64,000 nt of DNA. It comes from Aliivibrio fischeri. Lineage in GTDB: Bacteria > Pseudomonadota > Gammaproteobacteria > Enterobacterales > Vibrionaceae. Positions 1 to 10,525 of this stretch are shown here, one piece after another. A model generated the notes under the pieces. The model was not told the DNA's origin and did no database searches. It was given only the letters and a program-made list of their open reading frames with translations. The translations under genes were made by a program, and so were the position numbers. How positions within the stretch are numbered: position 1 is the first letter of the stretch; every line of letters starts with the position of its first letter. The stretch covers positions 186,001 to 250,000 of the forward strand of contig NZ_WOBR01000002.1 of NCBI RefSeq assembly GCF_009727955.1, in the 5' to 3' direction.

Positions 1-1070
1 TACGATTCTTTATTCTCAACTTTTTGTTCTTCCACTAGTGGTTGATCATTACATGCTACTTTTGATAATGAAGCACCTTGCTGTAACGCGCCAAAAATAG
101 CTTGGTAAATAAAGTCATGAACTAATCGTGCTTGATGAAAACGCACCTCATGCTTTGCTGGGTGCACGTTAACATCAACATCATGTGGATTAATCTCAAT
201 AAATAAAATATACGCTGCATATTGGTTTGCAGGTAAAGATGATTCATAACCTTGGCGGATAGCATGATTGATTAGCTTATCTTTCATCATACGTCCGTTC
301 ACATAACAGTATTGAATATCACCCTGTGCTCTTGCTCCTTCGGGAGACGATATCCAACCGTGAAACTTTAATTCCCCATGCTCTAACTCAACTTCTAATG
401 CATGCTGCAAGAAATTAGCACCACATACGGCCGCTAAACGTTTTTCTATTTGAGGTTTAGTTTGTGCAGCTCGATATTGACGAACCATCTTACCGTTATG
501 ACGTAAATTAATCGTCACATCCAATCGGCTTAATGCTATACGCTTCAATAATTCATCAATATGAGTAAATTCTGTTTTATCTGCTCGCAGGAACTTACGT
601 CGTGCAGGGGTATTAAAAAACAGATCCACCACATCAATAGTGGTTCCAATTGGATGAGCTGCTGGCTTTAATTTCACATTCATTTCTCGACCTTCAGCAT
701 AAGCAGACCATGCCTCTTCTTGGGCAACAGTACGAGAGGTTAGTGTTAAACGTGAAACTGAACTGATAGAAGCAAGCGCTTCGCCTCGAAAGCCCAAACT
801 AACAATGGCTTCAAGATCGTCTAATGAAGTGATTTTTGATGTGGCATGGCGGCTTAAGGCTAAGGTGAGTTCATCTTTTGGGATCCCCGATCCATTATCG
901 CGGATTCGGATTAACTTACTGCCACCTTTTTCGATATCAATATCGATGCGAGTTGCTCCCGCATCGATACTGTTTTCTACCAATTCTTTAACAACAGAAG
1001 CCGGACGCTCCACAACCTCACCCGCCGCAATTTGGTTGGCTAATCGTGCTGGTAAGATTTGAATTGGCAT
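1..1070 (-). CDS. mutL: DNA mismatch repair protein MutL (N-terminal part, cut by window edge)
   Basis: MutL is the ATP-dependent matchmaker that couples MutS mismatch recognition to strand incision. About 356 codons are visible, starting at the ATG read leftward from 1070 ([20 protein letters not shown]). The GHKL ATPase motifs are present: ENSIDAGAT near residue 36, DNGSGI near 60 and GFRGEAL near 95. The C-terminal dimerisation domain lies outside the window. The start is only 11 bases from the end of amiB, so the genes are probably co-transcribed as tsaE-amiB-mutL, the order known in E. coli. Identity is near certain. The stop is not seen. Confidence 0.97.
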   Translation of the reverse strand, partial: MPIQILPARLANQIAAGEVVERPASVVKELVENSIDAGATRIDIDIEKGGSKLIRIRDNGSGIPKDELTLALSRHATSKITSLDDLEAIVSLGFRGEALASISSVSRLTLTSRTVAQEEAWSAYAEGREMNVKLKPAAHPIGTTIDVVDLFFNTPARRKFLRADKTEFTHIDELLKRIALSRLDVTINLRHNGKMVRQYRAAQTKPQIEKRLAAVCGANFLQHALEVELEHGELKFHGWISSPEGARAQGDIQYCYVNGRMMKDKLINHAIRQGYESSLPANQYAAYILFIEINPHDVDVNVHPAKHEVRFHQARLVHDFIYQAIFGALQQGASLSKVACNDQPLVEEQKVENKES

Positions 1071-1081
1071 GACCTTGTTCC

Positions 1082-2821
1082 TTAACTGGTTGGAATAATG
1101 AGCACCTGCCCTATAGCAAGCTCATCTGAACGTAACTTGTTTGCTTTTCTTAAGCTGGAAACAGATACGCCATATTTACTTGCAATTTTACCTAAGAATT
1201 CACCACGTTTCACCGTGTGTTTCTTAACTGGAGCAACAATACTCACTTTCAATTTTTGTCCAACAAACAAAGTATCTGACTTCAATTTATTTAATGAACG
1301 GATACTGCTGGTTGTTACTTTATATTTAGATGCAATCTTTCCTAAATACTCACCAGAACGTACTTTATGAGTAATAATAGTACGAGCTTGACTTGATGAT
1401 GTACTTGATGAAGATGTTGTCTTCTTCGGTGCAACATACACAGGTTTATTACTTGGGATAACTAAAACTTGTCCAATCTTTAAGCTCGTGCTTTTAAGAT
1501 TATTTTCACTTTTAATTTTCGCCATTGACGTTCCGTATTTCTTTGCAATTAAAGATAAGGACTCACCAGAACGTACCTTATGTTTTGTTTGACCACCTTG
1601 TGCAGCAAGTAGTGTACCTTGCGGCGGGTTATCGTGAAGATAACGAATGATTGCTTTTGAAATAGAGCGTGCAATTTTATCTTGATGAGAGCGTTGGAAT
1701 AATTGCTTTTCTTCCGTTGGGTTCGAAATAAACCCAGTTTCAATCAAAATAGATGGGATATCTGGTGACTTTAATACTGCTAAGCTCGCATTCACAGGCT
1801 CTTTTTTATGCAGTCTAATCACTTTTCCCATTTCAGATAACACATTCTTTGCTAATTTATATCCTTCCTTTTGAGAATGACTAAATTGCAGATCCAATAG
1901 CGTTTGGCTTACGTTTCTATCGTTACTGTTTTTCGCTAGTACATCTCCAGCACCACCCAATAACTCTGACTGTTTCTCGTGTTTTTCGACCCAACGACCA
2001 ATTTCAGTATTCGCTCTACGTGTATTCAATACAAACACAGAGCCACCTCTTGGCTGCGGTGAGCGGAAGCTATCGGCGTGAATAGAAACTAATAAATGCG
2101 ATTTATTTTTTCGAGCTATCTCTGTACGTTTATTCAAATTTACAAAATAATCGCCACTACGAGTCATTACCGCTCGCATGCCTGGTTGAGCATTAATTTG
2201 AGCAACTACTTTTTTCGAAATCGCTAATGTCGCATGCTTTTCGTACTTTCGTGTTGGACCAATAGAACCAGGGTCTTCACCACCATGGCCAGCATCAATA
2301 GCAACAACAATTTCACCATTACCAATAATATGACTGTTATTTGAGTTAATTACGGGTTTAGAGGGTGTACTTGGTTTACTCGGTGTTGGCGTTGAATTCG
2401 TTGTTCCTGAATGAGGTAAGTCCATCACCAAACGGTGACCATATTGTCCACCTGGCGTTGGAGCCAATTTAAACACTTCTGCTGTAACAGAATGCTTTAA
2501 TTCAAAAACCAAACGCGTAGTGTTTTTTGATGGTGGCGAACTCTTTCTTATCTTAGTTAGTACCTTGCTGTCTTTAACATTTAAAGGCAACTTAGCTTTT
2601 ACATTCGTATTCTTAAGATCAACAACCAAACGATATGGACTACTTAATGTAAAGTAGCTGTAATTTGCTTCTGAATTTAAGTCAATAACAATACGAGTTT
2701 CATCAGGCGAAGGCCAAACTCGTATTCCCTCTAACGTGTTTGCAGATACAAAAAAGCTACTTGTTGAAAGAACAACAAATAGCGTATACCAAATAATTCG
2801 AAAATATTTACCGATTAACAC
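1082..2821 (-). CDS. amiB: N-acetylmuramoyl-L-alanine amidase AmiB with three LysM repeats
   Basis: Periplasmic zinc amidase that splits septal peptidoglycan during daughter-cell separation. The 579-residue protein has an N-terminal signal peptide (about residues 1-27), an AMIN domain (about 28-130) and an Amidase_3 catalytic domain (about 170-400). Catalytic motifs are [18 protein letters not shown] and LIETGFISN. Three LysM peptidoglycan-binding repeats follow, near 413-460, 485-530 and 534-579, joined by a Ser/Thr linker. E. coli AmiB is shorter and, as I recall, lacks LysM repeats; LysM-bearing AmiB is known in vibrios. The start overlaps the end of tsaE by 7 bases, indicating coupling. 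The activator gene envC lies at 24970 in this window. Confidence 0.96.
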   Translation of the reverse strand: MLIGKYFRIIWYTLFVVLSTSSFFVSANTLEGIRVWPSPDETRIVIDLNSEANYSYFTLSSPYRLVVDLKNTNVKAKLPLNVKDSKVLTKIRKSSPPSKNTTRLVFELKHSVTAEVFKLAPTPGGQYGHRLVMDLPHSGTTNSTPTPSKPSTPSKPVINSNNSHIIGNGEIVVAIDAGHGGEDPGSIGPTRKYEKHATLAISKKVVAQINAQPGMRAVMTRSGDYFVNLNKRTEIARKNKSHLLVSIHADSFRSPQPRGGSVFVLNTRRANTEIGRWVEKHEKQSELLGGAGDVLAKNSNDRNVSQTLLDLQFSHSQKEGYKLAKNVLSEMGKVIRLHKKEPVNASLAVLKSPDIPSILIETGFISNPTEEKQLFQRSHQDKIARSISKAIIRYLHDNPPQGTLLAAQGGQTKHKVRSGESLSLIAKKYGTSMAKIKSENNLKSTSLKIGQVLVIPSNKPVYVAPKKTTSSSSTSSSQARTIITHKVRSGEYLGKIASKYKVTTSSIRSLNKLKSDTLFVGQKLKVSIVAPVKKHTVKRGEFLGKIASKYGVSVSSLRKANKLRSDELAIGQVLIIPTS

Positions 2822-3279
2822 AAATCCAACCGCTGTACTAAACTACATCCATACTCATTATTACCTGTGATCACAACATGACGAGCTTCACCATCGTAGC
2901 GAATATCAATATCAAGATCTGGTGCTGGTAATAACCCTTCCCCTTTCTCAGGCCATTCAACTAAACAAATTGCATCATCAGTAAAATAATCACGGATCCC
3001 CATAAACTCAAGTTCTTCAGGATCAGCTAGACGATATAGATCAAAATGATATACCTGCCACTTATCAAGTTCATATGGTTCAACCAATGTATAAGTTGGA
3101 CTTTTTACATTACCAGTATGACCTAATGAACGAATGAATCCGCGGCTAAACGTAGTTTTACCTGCGCCAAGATCACCATGTAGGAAAATTGTTGTTTGTT
3201 GAGTGCAAGCTTGAGAAAGCTGTCTACCGAATTCAACCGTATCGTCTTCAGTAGCTAAATTAAATTCAAAGCGTTCCAT
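2815..3279 (-). CDS. tsaE: tRNA threonylcarbamoyladenosine biosynthesis ATPase TsaE
   Basis: Small P-loop ATPase of the TsaB-TsaD-TsaE complex that makes t6A37 in ANN-decoding tRNAs; cytoplasmic. The 154-residue protein has the Walker A motif [14 protein letters not shown] near residue 35, the conserved [10 protein letters not shown] segment near 60 and the conserved LVEWPEKG segment near 107. Length is normal for the family. It overlaps amiB by 7 bases and leads the tsaE-amiB-mutL operon. In E. coli nnr (yjeF) sits between tsaE and queG, but here only a 212-base intergenic region separates the two divergent genes. Confidence 0.95.
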   Translation of the reverse strand: MERFEFNLATEDDTVEFGRQLSQACTQQTTIFLHGDLGAGKTTFSRGFIRSLGHTGNVKSPTYTLVEPYELDKWQVYHFDLYRLADPEELEFMGIRDYFTDDAICLVEWPEKGEGLLPAPDLDIDIRYDGEARHVVITGNNEYGCSLVQRLDLC

Positions 3280-3491
3280 TATTCACTAATTTCACTATTT
3301 TAATTGTCTAAATTGATGGACTTGGTATCAAATTCACAATTTAATGTGATGAATGTTTATACACAAGTTATCTTATCGGTTTGTTAATCTCATTGAGTAG
3401 AACTTTTATAATCAGTATCTAATTACGAGTTATCTTGTCTATATGATAAACTTTTACTCATTATACTGTAATAAAAAAATGTAATCTCCCT

Positions 3492-4607
3492 GTGAAAATT
3501 AACTATCAAGAACTCGCAAATAACATCAAACTTTGGGCAAAAGAGCTTGGCTTTCAAAAAGTCGGGATCTGTGATGTCGATTTATCTCATCATGAAGCAG
3601 CATTAGAGCAATGGTTAGATGCGGGTTATCACGGTTCAATGGATTGGATGGCACGTCATGGCACCATGCGAGCAAGACCCGATGAGCTTCATCCTGGGAC
3701 AATTCGAGTCATCAGCGCTCGAATGGATTACCTTCCTCCTGAAGCCAATTTTGCCAGTAACTTAAAAGATCCAAACCAAGCTTATATTAGTCGTTACGCT
3801 CTCGGACGCGATTACCATAAACTGATCCGCAATCAATTAAAGAAGCTAGGACAAAAAATTGAAAAAGAAGTCGAACAATTAGGTTATCGACCGTTTGTGG
3901 ACTCTGCTCCAATTTTAGAACGCCCATTAGCAGAAAAAGCGGGATTAGGCTGGACAGGAAAGCACTCACTTCTTCTTGATAAACATGCCGGCTCTTGGTT
4001 CTTTCTTGGCGAACTATTAGTTGATATACCATTACCAGTTGATACACCTGTAGATAATCAATGTGGTAAGTGCACCGCCTGTGTTTCTTCTTGCCCTACC
4101 AATGCTATTCTTGAAAACGGTGTAATTGATGCTCGCCGCTGTATTTCTTACTTAACCATAGAAAACAGTGGTGTCATTCCTGAAGAGTTTCGTTCATTAA
4201 TGGGAAATCGTATTTACGGTTGCGATGACTGCCAACTGGTTTGCCCTTGGAACCGAGAAGCTGAAATTACTCAACAAGCTGATTTTCATCGTAGAAGCTC
4301 ATTAGGCGACTCTGATCTTATTTCACTTTTCTCTTGGGATGAAAGCACCTTCTTAAAAAATATGGAAGGCTCTGCGATTCGCCGTATAGGACATACCCAA
4401 TGGCTACGTAATCTTTCTATCGCAATGGGAAATGCTCCTCATTCAGAAGCAATACTATCAGCACTACAAGAGCAATTAGGCTTAGATGAGAATCTAGATA
4501 TCCATATTCAATGGGCGATAAAGCAACAATCTCTTGCTATCACGTCAAATAGAAAAGAACAACGCTTAATCCGTATCATTGAAAAAGGGCTTCCAAGAGA
4601 TGCCTAA
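3492..4607 (+). CDS. queG: Epoxyqueuosine reductase QueG
   Basis: Cobalamin-dependent iron-sulfur enzyme that performs the last step of queuosine synthesis in tRNA, reducing epoxyqueuosine to queuosine. The 371-residue protein starts at GTG (3492). Two 4Fe-4S cysteine clusters are visible: CGKCTACVSSCP near residue 190 and CDDCQLVCPWN near 240. The N-terminal DUF1730 region and a C-terminal HEAT-like tail are present. It is transcribed away from tsaE. The region after its stop contains the DnaA-box cluster, as beside queG in E. coli. Confidence 0.96.
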   Translation: MKINYQELANNIKLWAKELGFQKVGICDVDLSHHEAALEQWLDAGYHGSMDWMARHGTMRARPDELHPGTIRVISARMDYLPPEANFASNLKDPNQAYISRYALGRDYHKLIRNQLKKLGQKIEKEVEQLGYRPFVDSAPILERPLAEKAGLGWTGKHSLLLDKHAGSWFFLGELLVDIPLPVDTPVDNQCGKCTACVSSCPTNAILENGVIDARRCISYLTIENSGVIPEEFRSLMGNRIYGCDDCQLVCPWNREAEITQQADFHRRSSLGDSDLISLFSWDESTFLKNMEGSAIRRIGHTQWLRNLSIAMGNAPHSEAILSALQEQLGLDENLDIHIQWAIKQQSLAITSNRKEQRLIRIIEKGLPRDA

Positions 4608-5122
4608 CTAGTATTATCCCAATAAAGTCATTCTCTGTTGATAACCATTTAAGGTTACATATAGCGTATGTGGAAAAGATTTCTATCTTTAGCAAACAAC
4701 GGGAATATTAAAAAAGTTAAACACAAGACAGGAATATGATTAGGATCAAGGAAGTCAAGCAAAAAGATCTTTAAAAACCTTTCAAATAATGCATGAAAAA
4801 ACAAAAAGCCTTATTTTTCAAATAGATAAAAAATACAAGTAAATTTAACGATCAAAAAATAAAAGCAAGATCCTTGATAAAACTCATTTCTTTCAGTTTT
4901 TTCATAAACAACTAACAGAGTTATCCACAGAAAGTGATATGTGGATAAGTTTGTTGATTATATGGTAGTTAACAAACATAACTAACCCTCTGCGCTTACT
5001 CTTTATATGGAAAAGAGACCAGATGCAGATAGATTATTCGATTCTTTCATTGGTTATGAATCTGAGTATTCTAAAGAGCAGGATTTGTAGTGGGGTTAAT
5101 GCTTCACAGCATTAATTTTAAA
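4608..5122. promoter_or_regulatory. Gene-free stretch with DnaA-box cluster, candidate datA-like locus
   Basis: This 515-base stretch has no convincing gene. It contains two perfect DnaA boxes (TTATCCACA), on the + strand at 4921-4929 and the - strand at 4940-4948, forming an inverted pair. Three further sites have one mismatch: 4636-4644 (-), 4669-4677 (-) and 4717-4725 (+). The DNA between the outer and inner boxes is very A/T rich and has a weak IHF-like match at about 4850-4862. In E. coli the DnaA-titrating and DnaA-ATP-hydrolysing locus datA lies between queG and the glyVXY tRNA genes. The same flanks occur here. The motifs are seen directly; the datA role is inferred from position and motif. 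Confidence 0.6.
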
Positions 5123-5162
5123 GAAAATAAAAGCGCTGAATATGATTCAGCGCTTTTATTTT
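5120..5162 (-). terminator. Rho-independent terminator of the tRNA operon
   Basis: A perfect stem AAAAGCGCTGAA / TTCAGCGCTTTT with a 5-base loop is flanked by A-rich and T-rich runs, so it could work in both directions. It lies 4 bases beyond the last tRNA in the leftward operon. Confidence 0.85.
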
Positions 5163-5165
5163 GTT

Positions 5166-5241
5166 TGGAGCGACACACGAGGTTCGAACTCGTGACCTCA
5201 ACCTTGGCAAGGTTGCGCTCTACCAGCTGAGCTAGTGTCGC
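5166..5241 (-). tRNA. tRNA-Gly (GCC)
   Basis: A 76-base gene read leftward. It begins GCGACACTAGCTCAG, carries the anticodon loop CTTGCCAA (anticodon GCC), the T-loop GTTCGAA and an encoded CCA end. It closely matches E. coli glyV-type tRNA and is identical in sequence to the copy at 5423-5498. It is the last gene of a Gly-fMet-Gly operon. Confidence 0.97.
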
Positions 5242-5273
5242 ATGATTAACCGCTAATGCGTTCAATCTAAATG

Positions 5274-5350
<77 letters not shown>

Positions 5351-5422
5351 TCCGGATGCATTGTTTAAGACAATGAGACTATTATCTTATCATTCAATTA
5401 CTTGAACAAGAAGCTTTAAATT

Positions 5423-5498
5423 TGGAGCGACACACGAGGTTCGAACTCGTGACCTCAACCTTGGCAAGGTTGCGCTCTACCAGCTGAGCTAGTGTCGC
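5423..5498 (-). tRNA. tRNA-Gly (GCC)
   Basis: A 76-base gene read leftward, identical to the copy at 5166-5241, with anticodon GCC and encoded CCA. It is the first gene of the three-tRNA operon, about 32 bases downstream of the predicted start point of the promoter at 5537-5564. Confidence 0.97.
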
Positions 5499-5536
5499 AT
5501 TCTGATAAGGAGTAGCTCCTCGTTCAGAGGCTGCGA

Positions 5537-5564
5537 ATTATACGAGTAAACTGTGATGATGCAA
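5537..5564 (-). promoter_or_regulatory. Sigma-70 promoter of the Gly-fMet-Gly tRNA operon
   Basis: Read leftward, a TTGCAT -35 element (5559-5564) and a perfect TATAAT -10 element (5537-5542) are separated by 16 bases. A GC-rich discriminator (TCGCAGCC) follows, the type found in stringently controlled stable-RNA promoters. No other strong promoter lies between orn and the first tRNA. Confidence 0.75.
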
Positions 5565-5571
5565 GCGTATT

Positions 5572-5610
5572 TTGAAAAAAAATGCGATTTTTTTTCAAAA
5601 TCGCGTTTTT
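5572..5610 (-). terminator. Rho-independent terminator of orn
   Basis: Stem GCGATTTT (5584-5591) / AAAATCGC (5597-5604) with a 5-base loop. Read leftward, it is followed by a run of eight T residues. It lies just past the orn stop and before the tRNA promoter. Confidence 0.75.
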
Positions 5611-5635
5611 CCGCTCAACAAATCATCAAATGAAA

Positions 5636-6181
5636 TTAAATTGTGAAAATATGTTGGCGATAATACTTCAATTCTGCAATAGATTCGCGAATATCATCTA
5701 ATGCTAAATGCGTACCTGCTTTGGTAAAACCATCTAAAACTTCAGGTTTCCATCGACGTGCTAGCTCTTTAATTGTACTTACATCAACATAGCGGTAATG
5801 AAAATACTCTTCTAATGTTGGCATATGCTTATATAAGAAACGACGATCTTGTCCAATACTATTGCCACAAATTGGTGATACGCCTTTTGGAACCCATTGC
5901 TCAAGAAAAGCAATAGTTTCTGCAATTGCAGCTTCTTCATCGTATTTACTTTCTTGTACTCGAGCGACTAATCCGCTATTTGTATGAGTATTGGTACACC
6001 AATCGTCCATTTTAGCCAACTCTTCTTCTGGCTGATGGATCGCAATTACTGGACCTTCTGCTAAAATATTCAGTTGTGCATCTGTCACAATAGATGCAAT
6101 TTCGATGATTTTATGAGTTTCAGGATCCAATCCTGTCATCTCTAAATCCACCCAAATCAGGTTTTGATCATTAATTGCCAT
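5636..6181 (-). CDS. orn: Oligoribonuclease
   Basis: 3'-to-5' exoribonuclease of the DEDDh family that finishes RNA decay by degrading two- to five-nucleotide RNAs and pGpG. The 181-residue protein shows motif I ([10 protein letters not shown], residues 10-19), motif II around [12 protein letters not shown] and motif III with [10 protein letters not shown] near the C-terminus. Length is normal. It faces away from rsgA (+), with 98 bases between the starts, as in E. coli. Confidence 0.97.
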   Translation of the reverse strand: MAINDQNLIWVDLEMTGLDPETHKIIEIASIVTDAQLNILAEGPVIAIHQPEEELAKMDDWCTNTHTNSGLVARVQESKYDEEAAIAETIAFLEQWVPKGVSPICGNSIGQDRRFLYKHMPTLEEYFHYRYVDVSTIKELARRWKPEVLDGFTKAGTHLALDDIRESIAELKYYRQHIFTI

Positions 6182-6279
6182 AGAGAGTTGCCTATTTTGT
6201 AACTAAAAAGGGTATGATACTCGGGCCGATTTATCTTTCAACATAAAACTGAAAGCCAACCAACAAGTGAATTAATTTC

Positions 6280-7344
6280 GTGGCAAAGAAGAAAAAGCTA
6301 ACCAAAGGCCAAGTTCGCCGAGTACGCTCAAATCAAAAAAAGCGTATTGAAAAAATTGAAGACAGTGTGCAATGGGATGAAACCCTACTAGAAGCAGCTA
6401 AAGAAGGTCTAGTCATTACACGCTTTGGTCAACATGCTGATATTGAAGATCCTGATACTAAAGAAATCCATCGTTGTAATTTACGTCGAGGTATTGAAAG
6501 TTTAGTTTCTGGTGACCGTGTTATTTGGCGTCCAGGAACTGAGGTTCTTGCTGGTATTTCTGGTGTCGTTGAAGCCGTGAAGCCAAGAACATCAATGTTA
6601 ACCCGACCTGATTACTATGACGGTATAAAACCAGTTGCAGCTAACGTTGATCAAATGGTTATCGTTTCTTCAATTCTTCCTGAATTGTCGCTTAACATTA
6701 TCGATCGATACCTTATCGCTTCAGAAACTCTGAATATCAAACCATTAATTGTATTAAACAAAGTGGATTTATTATCTAAAGAAGAGTTCACCAAGGTACA
6801 ACAACTGCTGAGCTTATATGAAGATATTGGTTACAAAGTACGATATGTAAGTAAAGAATCTGGATATGGTGTAGAAGAGCTTGAAACTGAATTGCGAGAT
6901 CATATTAATATCTTCGTTGGTCAATCTGGCGTAGGTAAATCGAGCCTTGTAAATGCACTCATGCCTGAGCTTGAAGTGGAAGTAGAAGAAGGTGCGGTAT
7001 CTGAAAACTCAGGCCTTGGTCAGCACACCACCACTGCAGCACGTCTGTATCACTTCCCACACGGTGGTGATTTAATTGACTCTCCTGGAGTTCGTGAATT
7101 TGGTTTATGGCATTTAGAAGCTGAACAAGTAACTGAATCATTTATCGAATTTAAAGACTTTTTAGGTGGCTGCAAGTTTAGAGACTGTAAACACAAAGAT
7201 GACCCAGGTTGTTTACTGCAAGAAGCGGTTGCAGAAGGAAAAATTAATAAACAACGCTTTGAAAGCTACCATCGTATTATTGAAAGCATGTCAGAGAATA
7301 AAGCAAATCGACAATTCTCTCGAAATAAAAAAGCAGATTTATAA
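6280..7344 (+). CDS. rsgA: Small ribosomal subunit biogenesis GTPase RsgA
   Basis: Circularly permuted GTPase that checks late assembly of the 30S subunit. The 354-residue protein starts at GTG (6280). The G motifs appear in permuted order: NKVD near residue 160, the P-loop GQSGVGKSS near 213 and DSPG near 267. An OB-fold precedes them and a zinc-binding CxxxxCxHxxxxxC segment ([14 protein letters not shown]) follows. The Lys/Arg-rich N-terminus fits rRNA binding. psd follows 79 bases later. Confidence 0.96.
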   Translation: MAKKKKLTKGQVRRVRSNQKKRIEKIEDSVQWDETLLEAAKEGLVITRFGQHADIEDPDTKEIHRCNLRRGIESLVSGDRVIWRPGTEVLAGISGVVEAVKPRTSMLTRPDYYDGIKPVAANVDQMVIVSSILPELSLNIIDRYLIASETLNIKPLIVLNKVDLLSKEEFTKVQQLLSLYEDIGYKVRYVSKESGYGVEELETELRDHINIFVGQSGVGKSSLVNALMPELEVEVEEGAVSENSGLGQHTTTAARLYHFPHGGDLIDSPGVREFGLWHLEAEQVTESFIEFKDFLGGCKFRDCKHKDDPGCLLQEAVAEGKINKQRFESYHRIIESMSENKANRQFSRNKKADL

Positions 7345-7423
7345 TCACAATAAACCTTGGGTTTAGCGACAATGTAAATATGTGGTAATATCCACAGCAA
7401 ATGATAACTATTAGGCAAACAAC

Positions 7424-8287
7424 GTGTCAGATAATTTAAAGATTGGGTTACAATATCTAACTCCAAAACATGCACTTACTCGTTTGGCTGGCAAATTAGC
7501 ATCAGCAAAAATGGGATGGTTAACAACTGCTGTTATTAAGTGGTTTATCAAACAATACAACGTAAATATGGATGAGGCTAAAAACCCAGATCCTGAAGCG
7601 TATTCAACATTTAATAACTTCTTCGTTCGTGAATTAGAGGATGGTGCTCGTCCTATTAATGAAGAGGATTCTGTTATTTCTCACCCTGCTGATGCTTGTG
7701 TTAGCCAATTTGGTCCAATTATGGACGGTAAATTAGTACAAGCAAAAGGCCACGTGTATTCTGCACAAGAATTACTAGGTGGTGATGAAGCACTTGCTGC
7801 TGAATTTATGGGTGGTGAGTTTGCAACACTGTATTTATCACCAAGTGATTATCACCGTGTTCATATGCCTTGTGATGCTACGCTACGTAAAATGATTTAT
7901 GTTCCTGGTGACTTATTTTCAGTTAACCCATTAACGGCTGAAAACGTACCGAACTTATTTGCACGTAATGAACGTGTTGTTTGTATTTTTGATACCGAGT
8001 TTGGTCCTATGGCTCAAATTCTGGTTGGTGCAACGATCGTTGGTAGTATTGAAACTACATGGGCAGAAACCGTAACACCACCAACAGGTCCTGCGGTTAA
8101 AACATGGCACTACCCTCTTTCTGGTGACGACATGATTTGCTTTAAGAAAGGTGAAGAAATGGGTCGCTTTAAATTAGGCTCTACTGTAATTAACTTGTTT
8201 GCACCTAACTCAATTAAATTTGATGACTCAATGGAAAATGGTACACCTACTCGTATGGGTACACCATTTGCTCATATCGTAAAATAA
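7424..8287 (+). CDS. psd: Phosphatidylserine decarboxylase proenzyme
   Basis: Inner-membrane enzyme that makes phosphatidylethanolamine from phosphatidylserine. The 287-residue proenzyme has the self-cleavage motif LGST with Ser253 as the expected pyruvoyl precursor, giving a large beta chain and a short C-terminal alpha chain. Other conserved segments are SHPADA near residue 85 and DYHRVHMP near 145. A terminator follows at 8310. rsgA-psd is a common gammaproteobacterial pair. Confidence 0.96.
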   Translation: MSDNLKIGLQYLTPKHALTRLAGKLASAKMGWLTTAVIKWFIKQYNVNMDEAKNPDPEAYSTFNNFFVRELEDGARPINEEDSVISHPADACVSQFGPIMDGKLVQAKGHVYSAQELLGGDEALAAEFMGGEFATLYLSPSDYHRVHMPCDATLRKMIYVPGDLFSVNPLTAENVPNLFARNERVVCIFDTEFGPMAQILVGATIVGSIETTWAETVTPPTGPAVKTWHYPLSGDDMICFKKGEEMGRFKLGSTVINLFAPNSIKFDDSMENGTPTRMGTPFAHIVK

Positions 8288-8309
8288 TCAAATTTTATTA
8301 AGAAATAAT

Positions 8310-8340
8310 AAATAGCGAACAATATGTTCGCTATTTTTTT
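8310..8340 (+). terminator. Rho-independent terminator after psd
   Basis: Stem AATAGCGAAC / GTTCGCTATT with a short AT loop, followed by seven T residues, 23 bases beyond the psd stop. Confidence 0.85.
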
Positions 8341-8379
8341 ATCTTTAGATAATCAGAATCAATTAACTCAATGGAATGA

Positions 8380-9270
8380 ATGATGGGATATGAATGGTTA
8401 GCGTTAGCTGCTGCTTGTTTATGGGCACTATCAAGTATGATTTCTGTAACCCCTGCAAGGCATCTTGGTGCATTCGCTTATAGTCGTTGGCGTATGGGTT
8501 GCGTCACCATCATGCTCTCTAGTCTTGCTTGGTTTACTGGCGGTTGGCTCTCTATTGAATCTTCTCACTTATATCCAATGATGTTATCTGGACTCATTGG
8601 TATTTTTATTGGCGATACAGCTCTATTTGCATGCTTTAATCGCATGGGACCACGCCAAGCCGGTCTGCTCTTTTCTTGCCATGCTCTATTTTCTGCCATT
8701 CTTGGTTACTGGTTATTTAACGAAACACTACAAGGTTGGGAGCTTGTCGGTGCCGTCTCTGTTTTTTCTGGTGTTTCGATTGCTATTTTCTTTGGTAAAA
8801 AAACAGATAATCAAGGAACATGGGATGAAGTAAGAGGCAATATCTGGATAGCAATCTTCTTAGGGTTACTTGCGGCTTTTTGCCAAGCTCTTGGTGGTGT
8901 TATAGCAAAACCAGTAATGCTTACTAATGCAGACCCTATTGCGGCCTCAGCAATACGAATGGCTTCAGCTTTTGCAGCTCACAGCTTATTAAGATTAATG
9001 AATGTTCCAATATCTCGCCCTATTACACCAATTAACTTTCGTATTCTTGGAATTGTGGCTTTAAATGGTTTTCTCGCAATGACTGTTGGTATGACACTCA
9101 TTTTATATGCATTGCAAAAAGGAAATGTGGGGATGGTTGCTCTGCTATCTTCGACAACCCCTATTATGATTTTGCCTTTATTATGGTTATATACAAAAAA
9201 AGCACCGAACCGCTTTGCGTGGCTTGGTGCTTTTTTAGCTGTTATGGGTACGGGATTAATCGTCAGTTAA
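8380..9270 (+). CDS. EamA/DMT-superfamily transporter
   Basis: Polytopic inner-membrane protein of 296 residues with about ten hydrophobic helices in two homologous EamA halves. Typical features are the GDTALFACFNRMGP region in the first half and ALQKGNVGMVALLSSTTPI in the second. The family exports small metabolites or amino acids; the substrate cannot be read from sequence. Two adjacent ATGs (8380 and 8383) could start it. It stands alone between psd and the convergent epmA. Confidence 0.85.
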   Translation: MMGYEWLALAAACLWALSSMISVTPARHLGAFAYSRWRMGCVTIMLSSLAWFTGGWLSIESSHLYPMMLSGLIGIFIGDTALFACFNRMGPRQAGLLFSCHALFSAILGYWLFNETLQGWELVGAVSVFSGVSIAIFFGKKTDNQGTWDEVRGNIWIAIFLGLLAAFCQALGGVIAKPVMLTNADPIAASAIRMASAFAAHSLLRLMNVPISRPITPINFRILGIVALNGFLAMTVGMTLILYALQKGNVGMVALLSSTTPIMILPLLWLYTKKAPNRFAWLGAFLAVMGTGLIVS

Positions 9271-9306
9271 TCTTACCATTAGATTCATAACCTTTAATCT
9301 GGGAAG

Positions 9307-10281
9307 TTATGCCCTATCAAAAGGAAATGCTGTAACTTGATCGATGTGCTTCTCACCCATCGCAAGCATAATTAAACGATCAATACCTAAAGCAACACCA
9401 GAACAATTAGGTAAACCCGCTTCTAGCGCAGCGATCAAATGATAATCAATGGGTTGTTCAATTAGCCCCATTGATTTACGTTTTGCATTATCTTCTTCAA
9501 AACGCATGAGCTGCTCTTTTGCATTATCCAACTCATGAAAGCCATTCGCTAACTCAATTCCCTTAAAGTACACCTCAAATCGTTCAGCAACTCTTGGATC
9601 GCTTGGATTAATTTTAGCTAACGCCGCTTGAGAAGCAGGAAAATCATAAACAAAAGCAGGTACATCTTGCCCAATTTTTACTTCAACTCCCATACTAAAT
9701 AAAAGCTGCAATAAAGTGTCACGATCTTCTTCAATATCTGCAATATCAGATAAACCTAATGGCGCAGCAACCGCTCTTAATTCATCCATATTCGCTTCTA
9801 AAGGACAAACACCAAGTACTTGAATAAAAGCTTCTTGATAAGTCATACGTTCAGCATTGTCACATTTCAACACTAACGTTAATAACTCATTCATTTCATC
9901 CATTAGGTTATGATGATCAAAACCTAAACGATACCACTCTAGCATAGTGAATTCAGGGTTATGGTAACGTCCTGCTTCTTCGTTTCGAAACGCTTTATTT
10001 ATTTGGTAAATACACCCACTTCCAGCGGCTAATAAGCGCTTCATATGAAACTCAGGACTAGTCATGAAATAAAGATGAGTACCATCTGCATATCCTGGTC
10101 CAATAAAGTCGGTTTGGAAAGTATGTAAATGCACATCCGTTACCGTCGCATGACTCATTGCAGGCGTATCCACCTCCATCACTTTTCGCTCAGAAAAGAA
10201 CGAACGGATTGCAGCTAAAATATCAGCTCGTTGCTGTAATTGCTCAATTGATGCACTAGGCATCCAGTTTTGACTAGTCAT
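9307..10281 (-). CDS. epmA: Elongation factor P--(R)-beta-lysine ligase EpmA
   Basis: Truncated class II lysyl-tRNA synthetase paralogue that attaches (R)-beta-lysine to Lys34 of EF-P. The protein is 324 residues from the chosen ATG at 10281 ([15 protein letters not shown]). A longer reading from 10293 adds four residues but has no better ribosome-binding site and extends beyond the E. coli start. It lacks the anticodon-binding domain of LysRS. Class II motifs are visible: motif 2 around [20 protein letters not shown] and motif 3 [15 protein letters not shown]. efp and epmB are in the same window, 4-5 kb away. Confidence 0.95.
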   Translation of the reverse strand: MTSQNWMPSASIEQLQQRADILAAIRSFFSERKVMEVDTPAMSHATVTDVHLHTFQTDFIGPGYADGTHLYFMTSPEFHMKRLLAAGSGCIYQINKAFRNEEAGRYHNPEFTMLEWYRLGFDHHNLMDEMNELLTLVLKCDNAERMTYQEAFIQVLGVCPLEANMDELRAVAAPLGLSDIADIEEDRDTLLQLLFSMGVEVKIGQDVPAFVYDFPASQAALAKINPSDPRVAERFEVYFKGIELANGFHELDNAKEQLMRFEEDNAKRKSMGLIEQPIDYHLIAALEAGLPNCSGVALGIDRLIMLAMGEKHIDQVTAFPFDRA

Positions 10282-10525
10282 AATCTTACACATTAGAAAA
10301 ACTTATCCGAAATAATACCTTATCTCACAATTTTACGTTACCTATTTTTTAACTTTATAAATACCCTTAAGCATCAAGGGGATACCGAACCAATAAGAAT
10401 CATTATCACTTATAAAGCAACAACTTAACTACAATTTGCCGCCAAAATTAACAGCTTTAACTAGTTGACGGAGATCACACTATAAGCAACAAACTGCCCC
10501 ATTAGTGGTACTTGCTCTACAAAAC

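Noticed and set aside
5007-5090. A 27-residue open reading frame starting ATG (MEKRPDADRL...) between the DnaA boxes and the tRNA terminator
   Set aside because: No ribosome-binding site is seen, it is very short and no similarity is recognised. It was left out of the feature list.
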